Part shown: positions 35,447 through 49,404 of the stretch, piece by piece
How the letters are laid out: each line of letters begins with the position of its first letter
Numbering within the stretch: the stretch's first letter is position 1
NCBI RefSeq assembly: GCF_034702125.1
Contig: NC_085872.1
Location: 26,562,002-26,626,001 of the forward strand
Reading direction: 5' to 3'
From: Engraulis encrasicolus
Lineage: Eukaryota > Chordata > Actinopteri > Clupeiformes > Engraulidae
DNA length: 64,000 bases
Notes under the pieces: model-generated
What the model saw: the letters and a program-made list of their open reading frames with translations, nothing else
Told to the model about the DNA's origin: nothing
Database searches by the model: none
Position numbers and translations under genes: made by a program

Positions 35447-36703
35447 CCTGGCACATTCTATTTATGTCTTTCGGTGCATATAAATCAGTCTTTTCCTGTG
35501 CAGCACAAAGGGGGAGGTTGCACTATTTTTTTAAACTGCTGTTTCTGCTGATGACAGAAGAAGCCGTGAATACAAACAGCCTCCTCCATTAATTATACCG
35601 GAAGTGTTCTCGCATTGCCTGCCTCACGCAGCCCTGGTTCACATGGCATCCTTCCTTTGTTGGTGAGTTTGTGTTCCTGCACCGTGCACACACACAGAAA
35701 AAAATCTCTGTCCGACTCCAACCGACCAGGCCCTGCAGAGTCTGGGAAAGAATCCCCACCAAGTGTTGGTGAAGGGCAGACTCAGGCAGGATTTCGCTGT
35801 TGCTTAGCATTAGTTTTAGCCACATCTGTGTGAGCCTGCATCCTGGCACACTGCACTGCTATCTGGATTCACTCTTAGTCAATGGTGTTGAATTGCAGCA
35901 CAGCCATGGGTACAAGGTGACCACCTCACCAGGTTGCTTCCCTGCTTTTCAAGTTTGGATCACCTTCAGAACTGCAGCCCATTAAAGCGCTGGCTGGCAC
36001 TGTTTTCTATCAGGGGGAGTTCCTGCCGTGCGTCGTGATCAGCTTACTTTAAAAAAAAAAAAGTCGAGATAAGAGGGGGCGACAGTGGCCTCATATTGCT
36101 TTGCCCACATACTGCGCCGAACACATCTCTAATGTGCAATACAAATTGACAAGTAAGTTTAAAAACACCTTTGGGTATTCTCGTGTGAGAATCAAAGACA
36201 ATTACAGCAAAAAAAAATCTGTTAACTGTTAGTGTTAGTGGGGCAGGTACTTCTGTGTCCACCTCTATGTTCTGCAGCTTGATGTGAGCTCCTGTTTCAA
36301 AGCACAACACGGCTCTCAGCTTGGCCCCGCAGTGGTGTCGGCCCCCTTGCGCAGGTGTGATTTTCATGGAAATTAACGGCAATAGCCATCTGTCAAGGCT
36401 GGTACCACCAGCGGCTCCTCCTGACTGATCAGAACAGAGGGACGCAGGGAGAAGGACAAGTGGTTTTCTGTCACGCACAATTGTGTGGGCTCACTCGCCG
36501 GCCCATGTGACTGAGTGGCTCGCCCCGGACAAAGGCTGTAGGCTAGTCGAGGAGGAGTGTGTGCCATGTTCAGATTAGTAATGCCTTTTCTACTTACTAT
36601 GACGCATAACATTAATTAGATCACAGCCTCTGCTAATGTAGAATACATGTCCGAACGAAACTGATTACTTTTTTTTTCAAAAGTGATGAAAGGTGAGTCA
36701 CTA
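35447..36703. other. Stretch without recognisable gene
   Basis: The 144-codon minus-strand frame at 36044-36478 is the longest non-repeat frame nearby. It has no known domain, overlaps another minus-strand frame (36373-36612) and has no supporting signals. I do not call it a gene. Confidence 0.35.
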
Positions 36704-36705
36704 TG

Positions 36706-36746
<41 letters not shown>

Positions 36747-36776
36747 CGTGTGTGTGTGTGTGTTGGGGGGGGGGTT
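36704..36776. repeat. (GT)n microsatellite with poly-G end
   Basis: GT run with GCGTGCGT interruption, closing in a run of G. Confidence 0.95.
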
Positions 36777-38219
36777 GAACCATTAGCATGCCAAAGTCCA
36801 GGGTTAGCCCAGTGAATTGGGGTCAAGGTGGGTCACTTCTGTGTCAGAGATTTCCTGATAAAGCCTGATATCACCTGGCATAAGGACTACCTGACCCATT
36901 TGAGCCTTTTGCAGACCTGTGAGTGCACCTGGACCTCTACCAAACGAGCCATCCAAGGGCATGCGGCGCCTGTTGAAACCCTCAGTCATGGCAAGCTCGA
37001 TCTGTCACACTCCGGGCCAAGTTCTGTGGAAATACGCTGCAGCAAAGACTGCCCATTCAAGCGGTTTTTATCCATGATGCATTGTCTCAGGTCTCTATCT
37101 ATAGTAGAATACAGCAAGGCCACCTGCGTGGATTCTGTTACGAAGAAGGAGAACAACAAGGTTAAAAAACGGATGAAATGTGAGAGGTTTGCCCTGACAT
37201 TTTAGTTGCACAAGCTGTCAAAGTCAGATATGACGTCTTGGTGCTTTGTGAGCATTGATGCAGTCTAGACACAGCCCTAGAATGTTGTGTAGAGCTAATG
37301 GTGTAGGTGTCTTTCAAATGGCAACATAATAGCTGTACGTTCTGTAGGCATCTCACAAAAGTAGAAGCTTTGACCTTTTGTGATGTAAAACTTCAACTAT
37401 TCATGGTTTTGTATCTTTCAAGGCTGCCTTTTCGAGAATCAAGTATTGACTCCATTGAATTGTTGAGAAAAGGCTTGGGTCCGCTTGGGGAGACTGCCTG
37501 TGAGGCAACATTGCACTTCATGTACGAGTGAATCTGGCCAACCTGTCTACCCTCAACCAAATGTTACATGTAGCCTATGTCATTGATAGATGTGGTCTGA
37601 TTACGTCAAACTCTGTCCAGCAGTAGACATCGATAATATCTGAGAACTTCTGTATGTGCAGAACTTTGCCTGACCAAGCTCCCTTCACAAGCTTTGTTCA
37701 ACCGCTATAGGCTACACTAGCGGACAAGGCAAAGAGACAATCAAGCTTGTGTCCAGTCCACTCCCTCTGTGTGTGTGTCTAGGTTACAACATGCTTCCCT
37801 CATCCGACAGTGAAGGATGTGGACCGAGACAGGCCACAGGTAGAGAGACACATGCTTGGAGGCAGCAACCATTCCCGCAGGTGCAGTCCTATAGACCCAC
37901 ACGAAGAAAGAGGAGTAGCAGCGAATGCACCTTGCAATCTCTCTAGCTAGCCTTCACTATATTACCTTGCCTGATAGTTCCATGGCCTGGCCTTCTCCTG
38001 AATGGGAGTAGACAAAAGGGACAGCTGTGGTCCCTTGGCTTTATTTTCCTTTTAGGCTACCATCATGTCGCTGTAACACAGCAGTGCTGTGTGCAGCTCT
38101 CTGCTAATAGAGGGGCAAGCTGGACAAATAGAGTAGGGTTTTTGCTGTCTCGGCTCGCAGTCAGGCTGGCAAGCACTGCTATCATTCTACGGTATGAGGT
38201 AAGAAATTAGCAATTTTGA
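36777..38219. other. Stretch without recognisable gene
   Basis: The 125-codon plus frame 36828-37205 has no recognisable domain. A splice-like pair encloses 38 nt ending TACGGTATGAG|GTAAGA at about 38199, but it is too short to trust. Confidence 0.35.
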
Positions 38220-38515
38220 TGTAACTCTTATAGAGTAACTCCATTTAGATAACATTTGGTCCCACTCAAAATAGTGTTACTTTCACTCCTTGGTAAGTGT
38301 TTTGATTGTCAGTGATTTAGTGAATCAGTGCTGTTTCTGCAGTGTCAGTGATTGTCACTGCTAAGTGAATGTCAGAGTTACTTCTACTCAATATGGTGTA
38401 AATATTGTGTATAGAGTGTAAGTACACTGGCCATCTGCAGAGTTTTACTCTAACTTTTTACTCCACTGAGTAATTTGACTCTAACAGTGTTGTAAACTCT
38501 ATCTAGGTTTACGTA
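38220..38515. repeat. Repeat-like stretch of AGTAACT / AGAGTTACT words
   Basis: Variants of GAGTAACTC, TTACTCTAAC and ACTCTAACAGTGTTGTAA recur in both orientations, as in a decayed inverted-repeat element. Boundaries are uncertain. Confidence 0.4.
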
Positions 38516-38892
38516 GGCCTACATAAGTTTACTCTGAAATATTGGCTCCCCATTTGTTAATGGGTACAACAGTAAGCTAGTATATCTGCCTCATCAGTGC
38601 ATACTTCAAATGAAGATCTATTTGGTATAATGCCCTAAGTCCATTTAACATTAGTCTGACCTCATCATTGGCTCAGAAATGCGAAAGCAAAGGAGAATCA
38701 CTCATCATTCTGTCTTTGAACGTAGTGTGTGCTTAAATTTAGACTACAACACATTAAAGTGGATAGTTATTCATGAGGGTGAATAATTTGTGACAACATA
38801 AATTTAGAACAGGAACATTTTTCACTCTAACTAAAGGAGTCAGGAAAGTGGGATAAAGACAGCGATGGTGAGCATGATCCCCTCCCCTCCAA

Positions 38893-38966
38893 TAATAGAC
38901 ACGCCCACACACACGCACACACGCACAGACACTCACACGCACACGCACACACACTCTCAGAAACAC
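38893..38966. repeat. Imperfect (CA)n microsatellite
   Basis: CA and CACG steps mixed with AGACACTC interruptions. Confidence 0.85.
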
Positions 38967-39061
38967 TCTCACATACCCATCACATCATGGCTTGCCAAAG
39001 AAACCTCTCCGTATTTGTATTAAGTCGGTGGTAAAGTGCACTCTAATTCCGAAGTAATTAA

Positions 39062-40881
39062 CACATTGAGTACCGACGACGTAATAATGCGTTTTTCACG
39101 CCCATGCGTTGTATACCAAAACGCAAAAATACGTTTTTGCATTTAAATATCATATTTTGAATCTACACCCTTCAATGGACAATATATGTGATTTTGGTAG
39201 CTCTGTGATGGACATAAATGACAACATTTGCAGTCCAAAGTTGTTTGATTGTTATGATGTTTGAGTGTTATGATTTGGATATTTTAATTTAACTTACCAA
39301 GATGTCTGGATGCCAACCCATGTCGCCTATCGCGCTGCCTGCATTGATTTCCCTAGTACGGTCACTGTAGCATGTGTTGTCTCTGACTTCACGCAATAGG
39401 TAAACACCATTGTATAGTGCCTGGAGTATCTTGAACTTTCTGGACTTGCTAGACCTTTACCAGATCCTTGGATCCAAATGGCACCCGATATGTGATTGCA
39501 GTAATGCGCTCCGATTTGGACGTTTGATCGCCAAAAAGATAAGTTTCTGTGTCTTCCTGTATGTGAGAAGCCAGAAGCTAGCATGGCTACATATCATGAT
39601 TCCCTGATTGTCGCTCCCAACGCAGGACGCTCCCCTGTCGGCTCGCTCCCACTAGCCAGACTCTCGATCCGGGTGGGACTACACGTCCAGGAGTGATAGA
39701 AACACCTGGGACTACACGTCCGGGAGCGATCTCAGTTGGGAGTGTCCATCTGCCACCGCATATGATTCGGATCGGATGGGCTAGGCTACATCTAAGCATC
39801 ATATCATTTGGATTTGTTGTCAATGTTGGGCTATTATTTCGGGAGTCATCGGGAGCTATTTTAGCAAATGTCTCACCCTCTGCATGTGTGCAAAGAGTTT
39901 GTGTTCAGTCCACGTGAAAAACGGGGATTTCAAAGGGCATCGATTGCTGGTGTCGTAGTGTGACAGAGCAGGAGGTGTGCTGCCGTATTCGTGAATCGTG
40001 CTATGTTGTTGTTTCCCTAGTAGCCCACGATCGGTAGCGTGTATTGTGTCTGACTTCACGCAATAGGTAAACACAGAGACCATTGTATATCGTGCCAGGA
40101 GTATCTTGAACTTTCTGGGCTTGCTACCTAGACCTTTACCAGCTCCTTGGATCAAAATGGCACCCGAATTGTAATTGGAGTAATGCGCTCCGATTTAGAA
40201 GTTTGATCGCCAACCAGATAAGTTTATTTGATTATTCACCCCTATGTTGAACTGTCTTCCTGTATGTGAAAAGCCAGAAGCTAGCATAGATGGCTACATA
40301 TGGATCGGATGGGCTACATCTAAGCATCATATCATTGGGATTTGTTGTCAATGTTGGGCTATTATTTCGGGAGTCATCGGGAACTATTTTAGCAAATGTC
40401 CGACCTTCTGCATGTGTGCAAAGAGCTTGTGTTCAGTCTGTGTGAAAAACGTGGATTTCGAAGGGCATTGATTGCCGGTGTCGTAGTGGTTTAGAGCAGG
40501 AGGCGTGTCTTGACGTGCAGGAAGATGTGTGTCAGAGCTAACCTTGCACCAAATTGTGATTAAAACCAACTCATCCCCTTTCAAACTCGTCACATTCTGA
40601 AGAAGCGCACCCTTCACAAAAACCTCAATATCTCCGATTGTAGCTGAATTCCATGGATACCCACTTCGGTTTAGCGTGGGTTTACTCGGCAATAAAAGCT
40701 CGTAGAGACACACAGTTTTCACCTACTAAGAGGGCAGCGTCTCCACTTTCAAACGAGTCATAACATATTTCAGTGGCCCTATCACATAATAAGCTGTGAG
40801 TCTACAAAAAAACGTAAAAAAGGGCATAGAACGCTGGTATTCTACGACATAATTCCGTGAGCACCGCCGGTATTCAATGTG
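39062..40881. mobile_element. 1.8-kb TTAA-flanked element with internal duplication
   Basis: Ends CACATTGAGTACCG and CGGTATTCAATGTG are inverted, and TTAA stands at 39058-39061 and 40882-40885. TTAA and short inverted ends fit piggyBac-type or Kolobok-type elements. The middle is a direct duplication (about 39350-39990 and 40010-40500). The first unit has an extra ~155 bp (about 39603-39757) in which GGGACTACACGTCC occurs twice. No intact transposase frame is present. Confidence 0.82.
39350..40500 (+). repeat. Two-unit direct duplication inside the TTAA element
   Basis: Both units contain TCTGACTTCACGCAATAGG, AGTATCTTGAACTTTCTGG, TAATGCGCTCCGATTT, ATCTAAGCATCATATCATT and TTTCGGGAGTCATCGGGA in the same order. 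Units differ by scattered substitutions, by the extra block in the first and by a small block in the second. Confidence 0.88.
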
Positions 40882-40885
40882 TTAA

Positions 40886-42340
40886 ATAACAAAGCCCTGG
40901 ACGACTTGGCCAGCATTACAATAAGATGTGAATATTGCACTTCTCACTTTCCGCCAAGGGAGCGGGATGGGTGGCAGCAGGACACAGGGCCGGGCCGGGC
41001 CCGGTCGGCCTCTGGAGATCCGGCCGGGCTGCTTGGCTATGACTCATTCTTAAGGCTGCCTCACGCCTGGCGAGTTCCATTAATAACCATCTGAACCCTG
41101 TTTGAGCTACGCTATACACCCAATATCTACAGCCCCCGTCTGCAAAGAGATAGGGGGGGCTTAGAGAGAGAGAGAGAGAGAGAGACTTGGTGAGGGGGGA
41201 CTTACAGAGAGGGAGAGAGAAAGAGAGAATATAACCTGCCACAGACATTTTTAGCAAGTAAGACATTGTGCACTCTGTCATTTTTGGAATGGCCCTTCTT
41301 AGTAGCATTTTTTTGCGATGCAGGTACCGGTATGTGTAGCCTAACCAAACTGGAAACTACAACATTGTTATCAATCTCAGCTCCTGCTGGTTTTCAGTTC
41401 CATCTTAGCAGAGACAACCATCTGCCCATTTTCACATAACTAATTGGATTTTCCATATTGATTGAATTTCATGGAAGAAAATGCAGTCGTTGCGTGAAAG
41501 TGTGACAAAAACCCAGGCGTGATGGCTGCAAAATATTTTGCATCCCAGAGCGGTTCTTCCTCATGAGCCCCACAGATTCGGTGCTGGTTGGGTTATCTAT
41601 TTGTGTATCTGTGTGGGAAGCCTTGGCTGAGTATTTATGAAATATCTCCAAAGTGGCACAGCGGGTGACTGAACAAGACTGAAAGTCATCCGCAGAGGCT
41701 TAGCTCTGTAATGCTGCCCAAACAGCAGAACAAACCCTACTTTGAGTTGGGCTTTTGCCCTTTTTTTCCCTCCATCCGGAGGACACGACAGACGGGCAGC
41801 GCTGACTCTGAATCAGAACCCAGACACATCGCCCGTGTTGCATCATGGGAGAGGCTATGGACAACAATAACGCAATGTTCAATGCCAAGCAGACGCAAGC
41901 TGACTCCACATTCCCGAGAGACAACCTCCAAATACCTTCTTTGCCCTTCCCGATAAAGCTTCTGGCTCTTTTATGTCTACCTCTACATCCTGTTCGATGT
42001 GTCATAAATGACAAAAAAATACTTTTTTTTGGTGATTTTATGTGGGGGAAAAAGTTGCACCATGATAGTTCTTGCTGGTATTTGCAGATTTGTGTCATAT
42101 TAGTTTCTCCATAAAACACTGGCCATGAATCATACCATCTTTTGACAAGGGGCAAACGGCCATCAAAGACAGGCAGGAGATTTTGACAGGCGAGTGCACA
42201 GTTCGAATGTCTTGAATTGAATTGAATTGACCCCTATAGCATGTACAGGAACTATCCTTGTCGCGAGTCCTCGGAGCCAGACGGCGACCCATCCTCCTCT
42301 TCAGGGGCCTTGATCCTTTAGATCGTCGTCCTCCACAGAC
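40886..42340. other. Stretch without recognisable gene
   Basis: Has a GC-rich patch (40985-41035, GGGCCGGGCC words) and a short GA run (41165-41230). Overlapping frames on both strands at 41700-42155, up to 151 codons, show no domain. Confidence 0.4.
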
Positions 42341-42347
42341 CACTTTA

Positions 42348-43245
42348 CAGTTTTTCTCGATTGCCTCCACACAAGTTCTGGTACTTCACACACAATTCTC
42401 GGAACATCTCACCCATTTCCCAACTCCCCTAACCAATGTCACTGAACACTAAACACAATTCCTTATTTACACTTACATTTCAGTTTTAAAACACACTCTT
42501 TTCAAACCACTACACACAATTTTCTGGATTACACACAATTTTCATGAAGAAAAACCCTGGTTGTCGCATTGAACACACTGCCATTCAAAATACTAAAATC
42601 AACTGCCACCCTATGTTCACTTCCTCATCAGATGGGCAAACTCTCTTCATACCGGTTTACAATCTGAAATCATCACCCCATAAGGACACACATTGCATGT
42701 GATATTGAAGAAAACATGAGTGGATGCAGTGAGAAAACACATTTGTTTAGTTTTTTGAACTCCAAAAGATGTTATACAAGAGATCACTTTCATGTGGTTA
42801 CCCAATATTTTACAATAAATTAGTACATTTTTAAAAAATGACAGAAAAATATGTAAAATATATTTTTTTGCCACACATTTGTGTACTCCGAGTCTAAAAA
42901 CAATATTTCAGTATTTTACTACAGAAAAATACCCTCTTTAGTGAGTAGAACAGTGAAGAAATTAAGTTTCTACTGTGTGTCAAGTTGAGTATAGAGTTTT
43001 ACCTTGTGCATATTAGTGTTCAATGGTTCACATAAGAGTGTATTGAAATGACTGCTTGTGTGTGCCATTTGAGAACAAAATGAGGTTTTTAGAAGAGAGT
43101 ACATTGTTTTGAGACAAGACGTGCATTTTTCAGAGGAAGTGAAGAGTTCTGCCCGTTGCGTGTGAGGTTTGGAGATTTGTGTGTAGAGTTCTGAGAATTC
43201 GAGAACTGATTCAGAAAATTGTGTGTAAGCAATCGAGAAAAACTG
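42348..43245. mobile_element. Tc1/mariner-type MITE, 0.9 kb, short form
   Basis: Same ends as 4777-5873 (CAGTTTTTCTCGATTGC and its inverse) with TA on both sides. Homologous along its length, but lacks the ~200-bp block that the longer copy has after GAGTATAGAGTTTT. Non-coding. Confidence 0.88.
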
Positions 43246-43247
43246 TA

Positions 43248-44225
43248 ATGACTCGCTGTGCACCGCCCGACCAGTAAGGCCCACTAGTTGGCAGCATAAT
43301 GATGCATTGTGTCTCATTACTGCCAGCTCCAATGAATTTAACATGTTAACAATCCCCCTTTTTAGATTAAGAGGAGGAGAGGGATGAGGTGTCAAAAGCC
43401 ATTTATTCCAGTGGCTCTTTAATAGACTGCCCTCTTCCCTGTGTGACTCATTTAGTGTGACATCACAGGGTCCGGATGAGGCTCAGGCAAAATGGGAGAT
43501 GAAGCGATGACAAATTAATAAGGCTGTAAGAGAGAGGGGGACGCCATGTTTCCTGTTTCGGTGACAGTGGGCTGAAATGTTTGATTCTGAGGTGAGGAGA
43601 ATTCGTCAAATTATCTGACATGCACTTCAAAAAGGTGTTGCCGGTGCCGCGCAGTCTCTACATAGCTATTCTCGGTGTGCCTTTTTCTCTGTGTCCCCAT
43701 TTTGGAAAGGTTATGTTGAGCCAAGACAGTTTTGTTTTGTTTCTGTGTTCATGACAATTAGCAGAATTAATCACTAACCAAGTCATTCACAGGGGAAGTA
43801 ATATCGGCCTCATATTCACATACAACCAGTGGCTTGGGCAGAGAATGTAAAAAAAATAATTATTCCGTTTGATTACTTGAATACGTTTACATGACTTGTT
43901 TTTTGTGCTTTCTCTAATATTCTCAAATACCAAAACTGGAACCAGCGATATGTCCCATACTGAAGCAATATTGACTTTCAGTCCTCTGGCCGACCTGGCA
44001 GTTCTCCATCTTCCCTGGTTTAGAGATGTCCCCGTTATAATTATTTTCAGTAGTGCACACATGCCTTTGAAAGACACCCATTGCTCCAACTGCTGAGAAT
44101 TTCCTGTCTATGGGAGGTTTTTCTGGGCAATACACCATATTACACTGAACAATTATTGTGGGTACAAGGGCAGTTCCCTTGGAGCTTTGTGAGATTATAC
44201 TGTATGCCAACTGCCTGACCATAAG
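43248..44225. other. Stretch without recognisable gene; possibly conserved in part
   Basis: From about 43390 to 43660 the sequence is complex and repeat-free. Frames at 43787-44089 (both strands) overlap and show no domain. Confidence 0.35.
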
Positions 44226-44559
44226 GCCACCACTTAAACCTTCGTGCAATCGAAGTGAAAAGTGAAAGCCAAGCTGGGAAACTCCAACTCGCATTGTCAT
44301 TGTGGAATACCACTCCACACCACAAAAGTGCACACTGCACACAACAAAATCGAATTCATGCCTCACCCATGCAAGGGGGCAGCCCCCAATGGCCCCCCAA
44401 GGGAGTAGTGCGGCAGGACGGTACCACGCTGCAGGGTATCTCAGTCTTGGGTCAGTCACTGGTTATTTACTCCCACACCACCCTGGCGGGCCGGGAGTCA
44501 AACAGGCTAGCCTTGAGCTACAAGTCGACAACCTAACCCCTTACTCATGACAGACCATG
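44226..44559 (-). mobile_element. tRNA-derived SINE
   Basis: Read on the minus strand, the head begins near 44559 with CATGAGTAAGGGGTTAGG (A-box-like) and, further on, CTGTTTGACTCCCGGC, a degenerate B box of the GGTTCGANTCC type. It ends near TTCGATTGCACGAAGG. The body includes GCACTACTCCCTTGGGG and TTTCCCAGCTTGGCTTTCAC. RNA polymerase III heads of this kind define tRNA-derived SINEs. Target duplications were not identified, so boundaries are approximate. Confidence 0.75.
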
Positions 44560-45108
44560 AAGTGTAAGCCTACCTAATTCCATCATATCTATTTATTCTA
44601 TCATTTGTATTTTCTCCTAAATGTTGAATTACAGGCATTCCAACCGGTCAAACTGTCGGGTGTTTCATGAAGACATGCGGTAATTGCCTAGGTATGTCGT
44701 ATGTCAGAGGGCAAATTCATTATTTCTTGGGTAAATATCCTTGTGTTGGAAGTAGAATCATCCCATTTACGAAAAATAACATGAATTCTAAGGTAAATCG
44801 ACGTCAAAGATATATTTCTACAGGAAAGAACCATTTCAACAGGTCTTGCTGAACAACAACACTCTGGGATGGCTTTACAGTGCAGTATAATGACATAAAC
44901 GGCCAAGGTTAATTACAGGCTGTAAAAGGAAGCTTTACCACAATCGTGTCTCGTATTGACAGGGTATAGAGGCTGTGCACTGCTGTGTAGGTGGATAGAT
45001 CCATATTGCACATATATATCCCCAACAAATGTACAGGAAGCATGTCATGAAAAATGCAGGCAGACAGTGTTTTATTGATGCAAGTCCTTGAAAACCTGCG
45101 TCCTGGCA
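44560..45108. other. Stretch without recognisable gene or repeat
   Basis: Ordinary sequence; nothing supportable seen. Confidence 0.45.
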
Positions 45109-45135
45109 CGCGGCGGCGGCGGCGGCGGCGGCGGC
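45109..45135. repeat. (CGG)n trinucleotide repeat
   Basis: About eight to nine CGG units in otherwise moderate-GC sequence. Confidence 0.97.
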
Positions 45136-45569
45136 AGTCATGTGGTTTCAAGACCTCCTCGTATCAAAGATGCTGATATTCAAGGTCTCTAAAGGCTCCC
45201 TTTTCTGCCCTCACCCCCCATTCATTCTCACACTGGAGCAGGATGACGCCACAGAGGGCAGCCTTCCCGTGTCCAGATGCATCTCTTGGAGAGACGAGGC
45301 ACCCCCGTTGAGGACAGCCAGCAGGAGTGACCCCATTCTCCCCCCTGCTCACCAGGCTGCCATAAACACCAAATAACCTTCCCGAAGGAGGCAAATAACA
45401 CCGCCGTCATGTCATGACATATGACTGTGTGTGCTTGTGTGTGTGTGTGTGTGTAGGGAGATAGATAGAATAGTGTACAGTATGTGTGTGGGTGTGGGCT
45501 GTGCTGCTGTGTATGTGTGTTTATGCGTGTTAGAGAGGATAGGGGCTATGTGTGTGTGTCTGTGTGCAC

Positions 45570-46690
<1,121 letters not shown>

Positions 46691-46695
46691 AGCAG

Positions 46696-46870
46696 CAATG
46701 GTTATAGAGTTGATTTAGGGCTCGGAAGGTTGCAGGGTTAAAACTCACCCTAATCATGTTTGAAGTGTCCCTGAAGTGCCTAGCCACATTGCTTAAGGGA
46801 CTGTAACCAATACTCTGTCACAACTGGGTGACTCGCTTTGAATAAAGAAAGTGTCAGCTAAATGTAATGT
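46696..46870 (+). mobile_element. tRNA-derived SINE with fish-type tail
   Basis: Head ATGGTTATAGAGTTGATTTA and a degraded B box (GGTTGCAGGGTTAAAACTC). The body has GTCCCTGAAGTGCCTAGCC and GGGACTGTAACCAATACTCT. The tail GACTCGCTTTGAATAAAG followed by GTCAGCTAAATGTAATGTGA is the form shared by many fish SINEs and their partner LINEs. Old copy with several substitutions. Confidence 0.78.
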
Positions 46871-47032
46871 GATGAGTAACACCACCACTGCAGTAGCAGT
46901 AGCCACACAAGGGTGTGTGAGCCATAGCCATAGCTGCAGCCATGATTCCGACCATACAGCCATAAAAATACAACATCAGGACCATGGACAGCACCAGTGC
47001 TGAGACTATAGCCAAAGACAGTAGAGGAAGAT

Positions 47033-47267
47033 GGGACCCACTAGTTTGACGCCCTCTCGGTACTTACGTGGTACGTCACATGGTAATCAAACATTTCAAA
47101 CAAGCGATTTAAGGTTAGGGTTAGGTTTAGGGTTAAGGTTAGGCTTAGGGTTAGGGTTACGGTTAGGGCTAGGGTTAGGTTTATGGTTAAGGTTAGGGTT
47201 AGGTTTAGGGTTAGGGTCGTATGACGTAAGCGGTAAGTACCGAAAGGGCATTGAATTAGTGAGTCCC
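47033..47267. mobile_element. 235-bp inverted-repeat element with telomere-like core
   Basis: Inverted ends of about 36 bp begin GGGACYCACTARTT and include CCCTYTCGGTACTTAC. AGAGGAAGAT lies on both sides (47023-47032 and 47268-47277), a 10-bp duplication, longer than usual for hAT and in the range of Mutator-like elements. The centre, about 47109-47217, is a run of TTAGGG and variants (TTAGGT, TTAAGG, TTAGGC). No ORF beyond the repetitive frames. Confidence 0.88.
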
Positions 47268-47981
47268 AGAGGAAGATACTTCAAGCCTGTGCATTTCCTG
47301 GATCCGTGTGATGCCATGTGAACGCCCCTTTAGGAGACCTGCGGTTAGGAGACTTTAGGTTAGGCTAGTGGCGATGTGTGTGAGAGCGTAGCTGAAGGTG
47401 CGGGTTACACATATACATCTATACTGTATGCGGATATTCTTTTATCCGTTTGCGTGTAAACACAACATATGGACAAAAATATTTAAAAATCCATTGTGAC
47501 AGGTGCATTTTAGCCCCCTGAATGGGATTTTTTTTTTTTTATCCGAGTTTTGAAATTCTAAAACTCAATTGAGGTGTAAACGAGAGGCAAAAACCAATGC
47601 GTTTTCAAAAGCATCCATATACGTGTGAACAGCTGCTAGAGGTCACTAGAGTGGCACCATTTTAATTTCTCCATCTTGCACCGTCTTTCAAGTTGCAATG
47701 ACTGAACATTCTTGAGGTCAGTTGGAGTCAGCCTCAAAGTGCAACAGTGTGCCTGACAGTGTGTCTGTCCATTGAATACTGTGTTATTATGAAAAACATG
47801 AAACCGTAATATTATGTCAGGTATGCCCAAAATGAAAACAATTACTAAAGTGTTTCTAAATGGGGTGCAAGAGTGCTTTGAGGAGCTAATTCAATTCAGT
47901 AAAACTAATTCAATAAAGGGCTTTAAAGTGATAAAGTATTGCAAAAGTAAGACACTAATAGCTAGGCCTGCTTAAATTCTT
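47268..47981. other. Stretch without gene; possible old repeat
   Basis: Around 47430-47640, GTGTAAAC and CATCCATA-type words resemble 32697-32850, perhaps copies of one decayed element. Not certain. Confidence 0.35.
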
Positions 47982-48130
47982 AACCTCTTTGCACAGAGCC
48001 TCTATTTTTCCTCAAATAGTAATGACCAAGTCTCAATCTGTTGCTTAAGGTTCTTGGTCATGTAATAGTAATATTGTTAATGATGTAATCGAGCGTTTTC
48101 AGCGAAGTGAGCGGGCCCACAGAGGGTCCA
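47982..48130. repeat. Interspersed repeat, family I
   Basis: Contains TTTGCACAGAGCCTCT, ATGACCAAGTCTCAATCTGTT, TAGTAATATTGTTAATGATG and TTTTCAGCGAAGTGAGC; related blocks at 7366 and 29888. Confidence 0.55.
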
Positions 48131-48456
48131 TCTGCACGAAGAGGCTACATCTAACTGCCATAGCAAATGACTGATTGCTTTTGTTTTAATGGTAAGGGAA
48201 TGTTAGCGAGCTGTTGGACTGCACCACAATGTTCACAAGTAAATTGGGATGTGAGTATATCTTACAAATACATTTCTACTAATTGAGATCCAAACGGAAA
48301 TAAAATTCCAGTCAAGTCATGGAAGACGTGAAAAGAATGCATTTGCGTAACAGACACTACAGTACATGGCAAACAACATATTAATTCAAATTCTGTCAAT
48401 CACATAGGCCTACATTATAATGCTCAACGGTGTTCACCTGGACAGACATACCTATC

Positions 48457-49240
<784 letters not shown>

Positions 49241-49248
49241 GATATGCG

Positions 49249-49404
49249 CAGGGCCGCCTACAGAGGGGGACAAAGGGGTATATTGCCCCGGGCCCAGGGA
49301 GATAGGGGGGCCAGAATTGGGTCCCCATTACATTGTATGTAGTCGGTAGGGGGCCCATTCAGATGACTTTGTCCCGGGCCCGGCAAGAGCTGTCAGCGGC
49401 CCTG
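49249..49404 (-). mobile_element. hAT-like MITE, family D, best-preserved copy
   Basis: Starts CAGGGCCGCC and ends GTCAGCGGCCCTG. Flanks GATATGCG and GATACGCG match at 7 of 8 bases, the clearest target duplication of the five family D copies. Confidence 0.88.

Noticed and set aside
36044..36478. 144-codon minus-strand frame as a gene.
   Set aside because: No recognisable domain, overlapping competing frames, no splice or start context.
38162..38199. A 38-nt exon-like segment ending GAG|GTAAGA.
   Set aside because: Too short; open in more than one phase; could not be linked safely to the other exon-like segments.
43573..43596. A 24-nt exon-like segment between GTGACAG and GAG|GTGAGG.
   Set aside because: Segments this short are expected many times by chance.
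43923..44459. 178-codon minus-strand frame.
   Set aside because: Half of it is the SINE read through; no domain and no gene signals.
44226..44559. A true tRNA gene on the minus strand.
   Set aside because: A and B box-like parts are degenerate and followed by a long SINE body; no complete cloverleaf is visible.
47109..47217. TTAGGG-like run as evidence of an old telomere fusion.
   Set aside because: It lies within an inverted-repeat element with a 10-bp target duplication, so transposition explains it better.
47096..47317. Minus frame of NPNPNPNPKP-type sequence.
   Set aside because: Product of the TTAGGG-like tandem repeat.
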